From: Caldithrix sp.
Lineage (GTDB): Bacteria > KSB1 > UBA2214 > DYKH01
Length of the DNA stretch: 17,983 nucleotides
Direction of reading: 5' to 3'
Assembly: GCA_020722685.1 (NCBI GenBank)
Contig: DYKH01000107.1
Location: 1-17,983 of the forward strand
A program made the translations under genes and the position numbers. Under the pieces are notes generated by a model that saw nothing but the letters and a program-made list of their open reading frames with translations, ran no database searches and was not told where the DNA came from. This document shows, piece by piece, positions 6,894 to 14,920 of the stretch; within the stretch, counting starts at the first letter, position 1, and every line of letters begins with the position of its first letter.

Positions 6894-8753
6894 ATGGCCA
6901 ACGCTCCTATTGCGACTAATATACCAAAATTTTGGAAAGGGAAACCTCTTACTATTGGCATCGCTTCCCTTTTTGTGCCCGGGCTTGGTCAATGGTTCAA
7001 CCGGCAGCGATTGAAAGCACTCATATGGTTGCTCATTCCTTTGTTTATCCTTGCAATTGAGCTCGGTACTTCACAATGGGGACGATACCTCGAGCTGAAG
7101 CAAGGCAAGGTTCCACCGGAAGCGCTGGCCACTCAAGCATATCAGAATACCATAGCAACTCAGGAAGTGACTTCCAGTCAGTCAGATTATATGTCAGCGC
7201 TCTTTGGAGATTCTAGGCAGGGAGAGCAGACAGCAGGCTCGGGCGATCCTTTTGCAGATTCGACAAATGCTCAAGAGAATACCATTCCGGCTCCAGCTGG
7301 CTCTGGCGATCCTTTTGCGCAAGCCGCGGCATCCGAAGAAAACAAACCTGGCTCTACGCCAGAAACCAACGCCGAGCAGGGGAATTATTTCAACGCCACC
7401 TATGTATATCCGAATTATCGACCTGGCGAACCGCACTATCCGATACGCGATTTCGGCGGCTTTTTTACTCGGGGGATATGGGGTCTTGTTACGCTAGGAC
7501 GGCTCACTATTGATCAGCCCTATGCCGGCGGCTATATTGAACTGTACAATAAGATAAGCCCATGGCTGAGTGCCGATAACTCAATTGTGCTCCTTGGCAA
7601 CGGGCTCATCTGTCTCGCGGTACTGCTTATTTTGGGCCTTCTATGGGTGCTGGGCGCACTAGATGCCTATTCGACGCGCAAGCGCATTCTATCCACCGGA
7701 CAGGTCGAAAGATTTGGCGATTTCTGGAAGCGCACCTGGAATTCACTCTATGTGTATATAGTGTCCGCGCCTGCCTTTGTGCTTATTATCATGTTCACCG
7801 TAATCCCAATTTTTTTCACTTTTTTGCTTGCATTCACCAATTATACATACAAAATCAAACTGGGCGCAAAACTTATAGAATGGGTCGGATTCGGGACTTT
7901 CAGCTATCTGGCTATGGACCCCGGGTGGCTATCGATTTTTGGCCAGATCTTTCTGTGGACAATTTTTTGGGCATTTATGTCTTCTTTTACCGTATATGGG
8001 CTGGGATTCGTCAATGCCATGATTGTAGAATCTCCTCTCGTTCGCTACAAGAAGTTCTGGCGCACTATTATGATCCTGCCCTGGGCCATACCTTCCCTTG
8101 TAAGCCTTATGATGTTCAGAAACGCCTTCGACAAGGACGGTCTTGTGAATCAATTTCTTTTTGCAACTGGGCTTATGGAGCCTGTATCGAAGTTGCTTTT
8201 CAATATCGGCCTGGCGGGGCAAGCAGATCAACCAATCTTCTGGTTTCAGCCCATTTACAATGGCAAACTTGCTCGATTCGTTGTAATTTTGGTAAACCTT
8301 TGGCTTGGGGCCCCCTACCATATGATGATGATTACTGGGGTACTTTCGACTATCCCCAAGGAGCTCTACGAAGCCGCGGCGATCGATGGGGCATCAGGCA
8401 GTCAGCGATTCCGCTATATCACCTTGCCAATGGTTCTCAGCGCCACTGTACCCGCCTTGATCATGACATTCAGTTTCAATTTTAACAATTTCGGTGCCGT
8501 GTACTTTCTTACGGGAGGCGGACCGGTGTGGGACCCTGCAAAAGTGCCTGACAGCATGCGTATTGTCGGTTCGGCAATGCCCGGCCAGACAGATATTCTC
8601 ATATCGTGGATCTACAAGTTGTCGTTCACCAAGGGTTTTGAGCAATACAATGTCGCTGCCGTATACTCGATAATCATTTTTATGATTGTTGGTGGTTTTT
8701 CAGTGTTCAATCTCCTTCGATCAAAGAGTTTCCGTGAGGAGGCAGGAGAATGA
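6894..8753 (+). CDS. malF: Maltodextrin ABC transporter permease (MalF-like) with long N-terminal extension
   Basis: This is a 619-residue inner-membrane permease subunit of a CUT1 sugar importer. The C-terminal half carries the standard BPD_transp_1 core, with the ATPase-contacting EAA loop EAAAIDGASGSQRFRYITLP at about 493-512. Transmembrane segments are evident near 20-57, 233-258, 290-317 and several more to the C-terminus. The N-terminus is unusual: residues about 20-57 have a SLFVPGLGQWFNRQ motif like TM2/DUF5683-type hydrophobic modules. They are followed by about 170 mostly hydrophilic residues, with a low-complexity tract (about 100-160) holding two exact GSGDPFA repeats (115-121, 136-142). 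This region may play the part of the extra periplasmic domain of E. coli MalF but has no visible similarity to it. RBS GAAGGAGA precedes ATG 6894. The gene overlaps malG by 4 nt. Confidence 0.9.
   Translation: MANAPIATNIPKFWKGKPLTIGIASLFVPGLGQWFNRQRLKALIWLLIPLFILAIELGTSQWGRYLELKQGKVPPEALATQAYQNTIATQEVTSSQSDYMSALFGDSRQGEQTAGSGDPFADSTNAQENTIPAPAGSGDPFAQAAASEENKPGSTPETNAEQGNYFNATYVYPNYRPGEPHYPIRDFGGFFTRGIWGLVTLGRLTIDQPYAGGYIELYNKISPWLSADNSIVLLGNGLICLAVLLILGLLWVLGALDAYSTRKRILSTGQVERFGDFWKRTWNSLYVYIVSAPAFVLIIMFTVIPIFFTFLLAFTNYTYKIKLGAKLIEWVGFGTFSYLAMDPGWLSIFGQIFLWTIFWAFMSSFTVYGLGFVNAMIVESPLVRYKKFWRTIMILPWAIPSLVSLMMFRNAFDKDGLVNQFLFATGLMEPVSKLLFNIGLAGQADQPIFWFQPIYNGKLARFVVILVNLWLGAPYHMMMITGVLSTIPKELYEAAAIDGASGSQRFRYITLPMVLSATVPALIMTFSFNFNNFGAVYFLTGGGPVWDPAKVPDSMRIVGSAMPGQTDILISWIYKLSFTKGFEQYNVAAVYSIIIFMIVGGFSVFNLLRSKSFREEAGE
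7236..7318 (+). repeat. Two 20-bp direct repeats in malF encoding GSGDPFA
   Basis: Copies at 7236-7255 and 7299-7318 differ at a single base (GGCTC[G/T]GGCGATCCTTTTGC). They are 63 nt (21 codons) apart and in the same frame. They suggest local duplication inside the linker of the permease. Confidence 0.85.
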
Positions 8754-9658
8754 ATGCGTCTATTACTATTGTGAATGGCAAGCTCTCGCGCAGAGCCAGA
8801 GCAAGACGCACGAGCCTTAAGATTTTTCAGTATGCCTGGCTCATACTGACATGCCTTGTCGTGCTAGTACCGATTCTGTGGATGATTTTTGCTTCCTTTA
8901 CCAGGGGCAAGCTTTTGTCAGGTGTCCCACTTTTGCCCAATTTCAAAAATCTTTCTCTTGAGCACTATCGCTATCTCTTTACCTACAGTAGCCAGACCGG
9001 TGCAAAATTCTCGGATTTCGTTGCGTCATTTTTGCGCTCGCTTTCCATTGCGGTTGTCAACACTGGGGCTGTTGTGCTATTAAGCGCAATGACAGGTTTT
9101 GTCTTTGCGCGCTTCCGATTCAGGGGTAAAAAGTCATTGCTGGTGAGCTTTTTGCTTTTGCAGATGTTCCCCTCGTTTATGGGAATGATTGCAATTTTCA
9201 TGATCTTTCGAACGTTCGGATGGCTCAACCAACCATTATACCTTGTATTCATTTATGCTGCGGGAGCCATTCCCTACAATACCTATTTGATACGCGGCTA
9301 TATGCGGTCTATCTCTCTCTCGATCGATGAGGCGGCAATGATTGATGGCGCGTCGAAAACGCAGGTGTTCTTTAAGATTATTCTGCCTCTTTCGGGCTCG
9401 ATTATCGGATTTGTGGCAGTAAATGCCTTTATGGCACCATGGATGGATTACATGCTGCCCAATCAGTTGCTCGACATGCAGAACCAGACGGTCGCAATCT
9501 TCCTTTATCGCCTTACTGATCCATACAACACATTGTACTACAATCCTCTCAATTTCATGGCAGGCGCACTGCTGCTTGCCACACCGATTACACTCGTCCA
9601 GTTCTATATGCAACGCTTTATTGTCTACGGCATGACGGCAGGAGCTGAAAAAGGTTGA
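8750..9658 (+). CDS. malG: Maltodextrin ABC transporter permease (MalG-like)
   Basis: This is a 302-residue second permease subunit, the partner of the upstream MalF-like protein. It has a first transmembrane segment after a basic N-terminus (about 27-48), an extracytoplasmic loop, then a core with several membrane spans. Its EAA loop is EAAMIDGASKTQVFFKIILP at about 194-213, where the importer ATPase docks. The C-terminus ends after a basic/aromatic segment (FYMQRFIVYGMTAGAEKG), much as in MalG. The length is ordinary for the family. ATG 8750 overlaps the malF stop in an ATGA arrangement, with AGGAGG/AGGAGA upstream, so translation is probably coupled. The following gene overlaps its stop in turn. 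Confidence 0.93.
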   Translation: MNASITIVNGKLSRRARARRTSLKIFQYAWLILTCLVVLVPILWMIFASFTRGKLLSGVPLLPNFKNLSLEHYRYLFTYSSQTGAKFSDFVASFLRSLSIAVVNTGAVVLLSAMTGFVFARFRFRGKKSLLVSFLLLQMFPSFMGMIAIFMIFRTFGWLNQPLYLVFIYAAGAIPYNTYLIRGYMRSISLSIDEAAMIDGASKTQVFFKIILPLSGSIIGFVAVNAFMAPWMDYMLPNQLLDMQNQTVAIFLYRLTDPYNTLYYNPLNFMAGALLLATPITLVQFYMQRFIVYGMTAGAEKG

Positions 9659-10650
9659 TTGCAAGAAGGCAAAATCGAAACATCCCCGATAGCTCAATAA
9701 AGGCAGGAGAAAGGAATCTCATACCCCTGTGGGATGCTCTGCGTTCATGGTGGTCAAATGAGGCTGCGGAGCATTGTGCAAACCTGCCTTGGCTTTTGGC
9801 AATTATTTTCTTTTTGGCTTCGAGCTTGGCGCTCGCTCTTCCTTTTGCTGCGGTACGATGGCGCGAAGCCTCATTCAATGCAAAGACGGCGCAGTATCCA
9901 GGCCTTGGAGCAGCCTTTATGGCACTTGCCGATGTTTCTAGAGAGTTTGAAATTCATGATGGAAAATTGATAGCAAAAGAAGTGGCACCGTTTATTCTGC
10001 ACGTTGGGGAATGGACAGTCGTGTTTGGCGAGAAAGGGGATCCAGGGATATGGAATCGGTATCCGAGCAGTGAATCAACTGCTCAGCCTGTTTCTCCAGG
10101 CATGTCGGCTCAGACTGAAGCTGGTGCGAGTCCTAAGACTTCTGGTTCGCTGCTCTGGTTTGGCGAACACTGGTTTGCTATTCGCAGCAGAGCGGGAGTG
10201 GCTGGGTTTGTTTCATCCTGGAAGCCATTTGAAGGTTTTAATGATAGTCTTTTGAAGCGCGCGGCGCAAAATCGCGAGGCGATGGCCGATCTCATTGAAG
10301 CCATGCTGTTTACTGCAAACTATAGAAGCCTTGTGAGCTCCCTCATGACGCTTTTTTTGCTCTTGTTAGTGCAAAATGGTGTATATCTATTGATATTGGG
10401 TTTTCTCCTTTCGCTTTCTGCCCTTCGGCCGGGACGGCTACAAAAAGAACCGGCTAAAAAGATCAAAATAGCCAGGGCTATTAAAGTCGTCATCTTTGCC
10501 GTTGCCGGGCCAGCCTTTCTGACTGGGTTTGCGGGCCTGGTGGTTCCTTCTTTATCCACGCCGATGCTGTGGCTTTTCTATTCGTTTGCAGCCGGAATAC
10601 GAGTTTTGGCCATTTATACTGCGCGATACCAACAAACGATCAGGGCTTAA
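9655..10650 (+). CDS. DUF1189-family membrane protein (YvdJ/MalA-like)
   Basis: This 331-residue membrane protein is translationally coupled to malG. Its start is TTG at 9655, overlapping the malG stop (TTGA), with GGAG about 10 nt upstream. One transmembrane helix lies at about 44-67, then an extracytoplasmic domain of about 150 residues, then about four more helices. The extracytoplasmic domain contains REFEIHDGKLIAKE, resembling the conserved F-x-I-x-x-G-x-L element of DUF1189. DUF1189 proteins such as Bacillus YvdJ and streptococcal MalA sit in maltodextrin operons and have no established biochemical role. Position after malFG supports this family, with a function perhaps in transporter assembly or sensing (inference). 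It is somewhat longer than typical members. Its last 11 nt overlap the end of the convergent amylase gene. Confidence 0.7.
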   Translation: MIARRQNRNIPDSSIKAGERNLIPLWDALRSWWSNEAAEHCANLPWLLAIIFFLASSLALALPFAAVRWREASFNAKTAQYPGLGAAFMALADVSREFEIHDGKLIAKEVAPFILHVGEWTVVFGEKGDPGIWNRYPSSESTAQPVSPGMSAQTEAGASPKTSGSLLWFGEHWFAIRSRAGVAGFVSSWKPFEGFNDSLLKRAAQNREAMADLIEAMLFTANYRSLVSSLMTLFLLLLVQNGVYLLILGFLLSLSALRPGRLQKEPAKKIKIARAIKVVIFAVAGPAFLTGFAGLVVPSLSTPMLWLFYSFAAGIRVLAIYTARYQQTIRA

Positions 10651-12346
10651 GAACCTCGAACACTGCTGATGCGTGCGGAAGGACTGTGGCATCTGATGCT
10701 GCTTGCGATGCCTCAATGCCATCAGTGGTCGTTAGTCCATCATTAGATGCCCATAGCAGTCGAAACTGTATGCCTTCCGGCGCGACTGCGCGGAATGGAG
10801 TGTTCCCAAGATTGTGTAAAACGAGCACTGTTTGCGCAGTATCTTCTCTTAGCCACGCGAGAATGGATGCGTTGTCAAAACCTGGCCATTCCACAGGCAC
10901 GTACCTGCCCCGACGAATCGCAGGGTTTGCTCCCCTCAGCAGAGAAAGGCTACGGTAGAAATTAGCAAGGCTTTCGGGATTTTGCTGCTGGATATCAAGG
11001 CTTGTTGTGAGGCGGTTTTGGCCCGGTACTATCTTGCCGCTTTTTTTTGCCCATTCAGTGTTTGGAATACCCGCCTGTCTAGTCCAGAGAAATCCATCAC
11101 GGCGCGAGATATCATCGTTCTGATAACGAATCCCCGTCATACCAAGCTCTTCTCCATAGTACACAAAGGGCAGACCGGGCAGGGTCTGGCTTATGGCTGC
11201 TGCGAGCTTTGCCTTTTGCAACGCGAGCGCTTTTGTGGCAAGAGTCGCCTCACTATCGCCTGGCCCCGGCCCTGCACCTTCTGTTGCATTCAGCCCAAGG
11301 CCTCTCAACAATGTACTCGCGACCCTATCCTGATCATGATTTGAAAGAAGGGGCAAAGGCTGAAAAGACGGTGTTCGCTGGTATAGCTGATAATTGTTTA
11401 GATATGTAGTCAGGAATACCCCAGGACCCATGCGATTCACTGCATCAATTGTCAGCCTTGCCGCCGGAAAATCGAACAGCCCGTCAAATACCGACGCATA
11501 TGCTGCAACTTCTGTGGGGCTTTCCGTAAGTACTTCCCCGATAAACATTATATCTGGCTTAATATGCCGGCAATAGCGGCGTAAATCATTCCAGAAACTT
11601 TTATTGAGCGCAAGTGTCGGCGTGCCCACAGGCATTTCGTTTGGATCGAAGGCATGTTTTGCAGCATCAAAGCGGAAGCCGTCAACCCCTTTGCCAATCC
11701 AGAAAGCGAGAATGTCCTTAAGTTCGTTTACCACATCGGTATTGTCGAGGTTGAGGTCTGGCATGCCTTCCCAAAATGCTGAAAAATATTCGAATACCGA
11801 GCCATCTGGGCGGGTATAGCGGTAAAACCTGCCCATGCCGCTTGATCCATATTGAATGCCAGGCTGCCTTGTGCGGTAATAGGCACTATAAGGGCTCGAT
11901 GCAGAACGCATCGCATCGAGGAACCATGGATGCTCTCGCGAGGTATGATTGAATACCATGTCCAGAATAACCTTTATGCCTCGCTTGTGTGCTTCGCGAA
12001 CGAAATGCTCGAAATCTTCCATCGTTCCCAGACGCGGATCGATTGCCTTATAGTCTTTGACATCATATCCATGGTATGAAGTCGCCGGATTGATTGGCGA
12101 GAGCCAGATAGCCGAAATACCGAGATCCTTCCCTCCAGAAGGATTGCCGTCATTGAGATACTCAAGAGCTTTGACCAGGCCATTGATGTCCCCGTAGCCA
12201 TCCCCATCAGAATCTGCATAAGAGTAGACAAGTACCTGATAAGCCGGCCCCAACGCATCTTTCCACCAGAACTGCCCTGATTCCTGGCTGGCAAGTGGCG
12301 AAAGCAAGGCGACTGCTCCAAGCAAAAATGCAAAAAATCGTTTCAT
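10640..12346 (-). CDS. Secreted alpha-amylase, GH13_36-like
   Basis: This 568-residue endo-acting alpha-1,4-glucan hydrolase is exported to the periplasm or beyond. Residues about 1-20 are a type I signal peptide (MKRFFAFLLGAVALLSPLAS). The catalytic barrel starts with VYSYADSDGDGYGD and shows region I DMVFNH (about 128-133), region V MPDLN (195-199), region II GFRFDAAKH (nucleophile D227), region III IGEVLTE (acid/base E271) and region IV LSNHDQDR (D338). MPDLN is the known mark of the intermediary GH13_36 group, between oligo-1,6-glucosidases (QPDLN) and neopullulanases (MPKLN). Asp-rich DSDGDGYGD probably binds calcium. I prefer ATG 12346 (AGAGG about 7 nt upstream, clean signal peptide) over an in-frame start at 12370. 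It is divergent from the debranching gene and convergent with the DUF1189 gene, overlapping its 3' end by 11 bp. Confidence 0.92.
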   Translation of the reverse strand: MKRFFAFLLGAVALLSPLASQESGQFWWKDALGPAYQVLVYSYADSDGDGYGDINGLVKALEYLNDGNPSGGKDLGISAIWLSPINPATSYHGYDVKDYKAIDPRLGTMEDFEHFVREAHKRGIKVILDMVFNHTSREHPWFLDAMRSASSPYSAYYRTRQPGIQYGSSGMGRFYRYTRPDGSVFEYFSAFWEGMPDLNLDNTDVVNELKDILAFWIGKGVDGFRFDAAKHAFDPNEMPVGTPTLALNKSFWNDLRRYCRHIKPDIMFIGEVLTESPTEVAAYASVFDGLFDFPAARLTIDAVNRMGPGVFLTTYLNNYQLYQRTPSFQPLPLLSNHDQDRVASTLLRGLGLNATEGAGPGPGDSEATLATKALALQKAKLAAAISQTLPGLPFVYYGEELGMTGIRYQNDDISRRDGFLWTRQAGIPNTEWAKKSGKIVPGQNRLTTSLDIQQQNPESLANFYRSLSLLRGANPAIRRGRYVPVEWPGFDNASILAWLREDTAQTVLVLHNLGNTPFRAVAPEGIQFRLLWASNDGLTTTDGIEASQAASDATVLPHASAVFEVLKP

Positions 12347-12391
12347 GGCAAACCTCTTTGTCTCGAGCAAAAAAGTCTATTGGCCCGGTCC

Positions 12392-12420
12392 TTGTATTTC
12401 ATTCTGACTAGCGATAGTAA
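12392..12420 (+). promoter_or_regulatory. Predicted promoter of the debranching-enzyme gene
   Basis: -35 TTGTAT (12392-12397), 17-bp spacer, -10 TAGTAA (12415-12420). The operator centre is 15.5 nt downstream, matching the malE-like promoter. The same TTGTAT -35 and 17-bp spacing occur before the pullulanase gene. I see no convincing promoter for the divergent amylase in this 106-bp region. Confidence 0.45.
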
Positions 12421-12429
12421 TACACTGGA

Positions 12430-12441
12430 TTAACCGGTTTT
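12430..12441. promoter_or_regulatory. LacI-type operator between amylase and debranching genes
   Basis: TTAACCGGTTTT, with a perfect 8-bp AACCGGTT core and CG at 12435-12436. It ends only 11 nt before ATG 12453 and abuts the GGAG of the ribosome binding site. A bound repressor would block transcription start or elongation. It may also control the divergent amylase. Confidence 0.6.
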
Positions 12442-12452
12442 GTGGAGCCTCT

Positions 12453-14918
12453 ATGAGCCAGAATTGGAGAGAATTCCTCGCAATAGACATTGCACCAGGC
12501 GAAAACAGAAGGATTGCCTTTGCCGACAAGGTTGGCGGTTTTCTCGATCTTATGTCTGCTTCTCCTTGTGCAGGCGAAGGGTATGTGTACGGTCAAGAAA
12601 TCAGACTCAAGGATGTGCTTGGAGTTTCAGACGGAACTCTTTGTGCACGCACTCTTTGTCATGTGCAGGTATTGCCGGGAGAAATAGCATTCGCTTGGGA
12701 AAAACCTGGAGAAACCAAACACATTCTGAGGCTTGCGCTTCTTATGGAAGCAAATGCCATCTGGATCGAGCTGGATACTGCCAAAGCCAGCGCACGCTCA
12801 GACAGTCTCGCAAGCGCAGATGTATTTGCTATTGAATCTGATGGGAACAGGGGCACGATTGAAAGCAGTTGCAAAAGTGTCTGCCTTATTTTGCCCGAGT
12901 CCCAGGCAGATACAGATCGCTGGGAGCACACTCGCGAATATCGCAATACCTGCCTTACGCTGTGGGCTTGTGAAGGAAACGGAATTGCCATTGCATCCCG
13001 CCACGCCTTTACAATTGAAAAGGCCCTTTTTCAATCGGAAATACAGATTCCCCAGGGTTTTGGCACGATTTGGGTAACATTCGATAGTCCTTCCGCCGCA
13101 AATGGCAATGTATCCCAGCAGGCTGAACACAGTCATGCACTCTATATCGCATGGGGTAAGGACGCTGAGCAGGCGCTCACTCGGGCGCTGCATCTGGCTA
13201 CAGAAGACGAAATACTACACCACCGCGCAGTGATTGCCGATATTGCTTCTTCCATAAATATTACAACTGGAAAGAATGAATTCGACAAGGCTTTGCGATG
13301 GGCAGCGTTTTCTGGCTGGAATCTCGTCACGAGAGAATATGGGCTTGGTATCTGGGCGGGGCTCCCATGGTTTAGGGATAACTGGGGCCGCGACACCTTC
13401 ATCGCCTTACCGGGAATTCTCCTCGTGACAGGTCACTTTGCAGAGGCACGGGAAATTATACGCACCTTCGCGCAGCGCCAAAATACCGATCCATTAAGCT
13501 CTGATTTCGGCCGCATCCCGAATCGCTGGCGCAGCCCCGATGATGTAATTTTCAATACAGCCGACGGTACGCTCTGGTTTATTCGCGAAGTCTGGGAGTA
13601 TGTGCAATATACTGGCGATACTGCTTTTGCGCTCGAAATGAAGCCTTTTGTGGACAGGGCTCTTGCAACGGACTTACGTCGCTATGATGAACATGGTTTT
13701 CTGCGACATGGCGATGCAGATACATGGATGGATGCGCGAATCCATGGCAAAGAAGCATGGTCGCCAAGAGGCGATCGAGCTGTCGAAATCCAGGCGCTCT
13801 TCTATACTGCGCTTCTCTGCGGGGCGCGAATTGCAGAGCTTGCAGGCGACTTCGAGAGCGCAGCGCACTACAAGGACAAAGCATCGAAATTGCGCACCTC
13901 TTTTGTGCAATATTTCTGGAGGCCTGAAGCAAATCGCCTTGCTGACAGGCTCTATGCGCATTCAAAAAACGCCGACCTGCGCGTACGGCCCAATGGCTGT
14001 ATCGCGCTCGCTGCAACGGCCATTCTGCCTGAAGCGCACGCGCTCCTTCCAATCGAACACGAAGCGGCAGTGCTTGCCGATTGTGTCTCAAAACTTGTGT
14101 ATTCATATGGCGTGGCAAGTCTCTGGCAAGAAGACCCCTTTTTTCATGGCAGACACGATGGCTCACCCCTCTATCATAAAGATGCTGCATACCACAACGG
14201 CACGATTTGGGGTTGGAATGCTGGTCCTGTCATGCAGGAATTGCTGAAATTCGGACAATTCGGTCTCGCACAATCGCTCGCTTCCGAACTGGCCAGGCAG
14301 ATTCTCCATGATGGGGCGGTAGGAACAATGAGCGAAAATCTAGATGCCATGCCGGGCCAAGACGGTAAACCCGTTCCCTCTGGTGCATATGCTCAGGCAT
14401 GGAGTGTTTCTGAATTTGTAAGAATAGCATTTCAGAGCTTTTTGGGATTTATACCCCGCCTTGCCGATGGCACACTAATTGTTGCACCCTACCCTGGGTT
14501 TTTAGGCACAGTAAAGTTCGGAAAAGATCAGCGGTTGTATATTGCGGCGAGCCGGGGAAGCAGCACCTTCGAATACCAGATTGAATGGCTGGGCGAAATC
14601 GTTTCAGACAGCTTTCTCGAATTGCATCTGTACATAGCAGCAACCAAGGGTATATTAAAAGCAGCTGTCCCCCTTTTGAGGGGACAGCGTTTACACCTTC
14701 GCTACGATGAAACGAGCGGAGTATTACTCTTGCTTTCCAGCTCCTCGCTCCTGGAGCAAGTACATTCGGTGATCGAAACGCAACTTGCCATTCCCTGCCA
14801 GCCTGCTCTCAACAACCTGCATTTTGCTTCCCCGAATCTTCCTCCATGGAACAGGCCGGCTCGCGAGCCAGACTATCTTGAACGCATTATTCTCAGCAGT
14901 TCAGAGAAGACCGGCTGA
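12453..14918 (+). CDS. Glycogen/limit-dextrin debranching enzyme (amylo-alpha-1,6-glucosidase, GH133-like)
   Basis: This 821-residue cytoplasmic enzyme (no signal peptide) should hydrolyse alpha-1,6 branch points left in imported branched maltodextrins or in glycogen. The N-terminal part (about 1-270, beginning WREFLAIDIAPGENRRIAFADK) fits the beta-rich GDE N-domain. From about 280 onward is the (alpha/alpha)6 barrel of the GDE_C/GH133 type, with GLPWFRDNWGRDTFIALPG (about 304-322), GRIPNRW, a DGTLWFIREVWEY stretch and GDADTWMDARIHGKEAWSPR (about 419-438). This is the single-function, archaeal/bacterial form without a transferase half. RBS GGAG precedes ATG 12453 by 5 nt. It is divergent from the amylase, and the convergent pullulanase gene begins 2 bp after its stop. 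The family is firm; whether the natural substrate is imported dextrin or stored glycogen is open. Confidence 0.9.
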   Translation: MSQNWREFLAIDIAPGENRRIAFADKVGGFLDLMSASPCAGEGYVYGQEIRLKDVLGVSDGTLCARTLCHVQVLPGEIAFAWEKPGETKHILRLALLMEANAIWIELDTAKASARSDSLASADVFAIESDGNRGTIESSCKSVCLILPESQADTDRWEHTREYRNTCLTLWACEGNGIAIASRHAFTIEKALFQSEIQIPQGFGTIWVTFDSPSAANGNVSQQAEHSHALYIAWGKDAEQALTRALHLATEDEILHHRAVIADIASSINITTGKNEFDKALRWAAFSGWNLVTREYGLGIWAGLPWFRDNWGRDTFIALPGILLVTGHFAEAREIIRTFAQRQNTDPLSSDFGRIPNRWRSPDDVIFNTADGTLWFIREVWEYVQYTGDTAFALEMKPFVDRALATDLRRYDEHGFLRHGDADTWMDARIHGKEAWSPRGDRAVEIQALFYTALLCGARIAELAGDFESAAHYKDKASKLRTSFVQYFWRPEANRLADRLYAHSKNADLRVRPNGCIALAATAILPEAHALLPIEHEAAVLADCVSKLVYSYGVASLWQEDPFFHGRHDGSPLYHKDAAYHNGTIWGWNAGPVMQELLKFGQFGLAQSLASELARQILHDGAVGTMSENLDAMPGQDGKPVPSGAYAQAWSVSEFVRIAFQSFLGFIPRLADGTLIVAPYPGFLGTVKFGKDQRLYIAASRGSSTFEYQIEWLGEIVSDSFLELHLYIAATKGILKAAVPLLRGQRLHLRYDETSGVLLLLSSSSLLEQVHSVIETQLAIPCQPALNNLHFASPNLPPWNRPAREPDYLERIILSSSEKTG

Positions 14919-14920
14919 TA

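Noticed and set aside
7643..8485. 280-codon open frame on the plus strand inside malF
   Set aside because: It lies out of frame within the permease gene, is rich in Cys/His/Arg as in frame-shifted readings, has no ribosome binding site and matches no family.
12347..12370. Upstream start at 12370 for the amylase
   Set aside because: The extra eight residues precede a clean signal peptide that begins at the ATG at 12346, which has its own AGAGG site.
13579..14190. 203-codon minus-strand and 199-codon plus-strand open frames within the debranching gene
   Set aside because: Both are out-of-frame readings of the conserved GDE_C barrel with shadow-like composition and no start signals.
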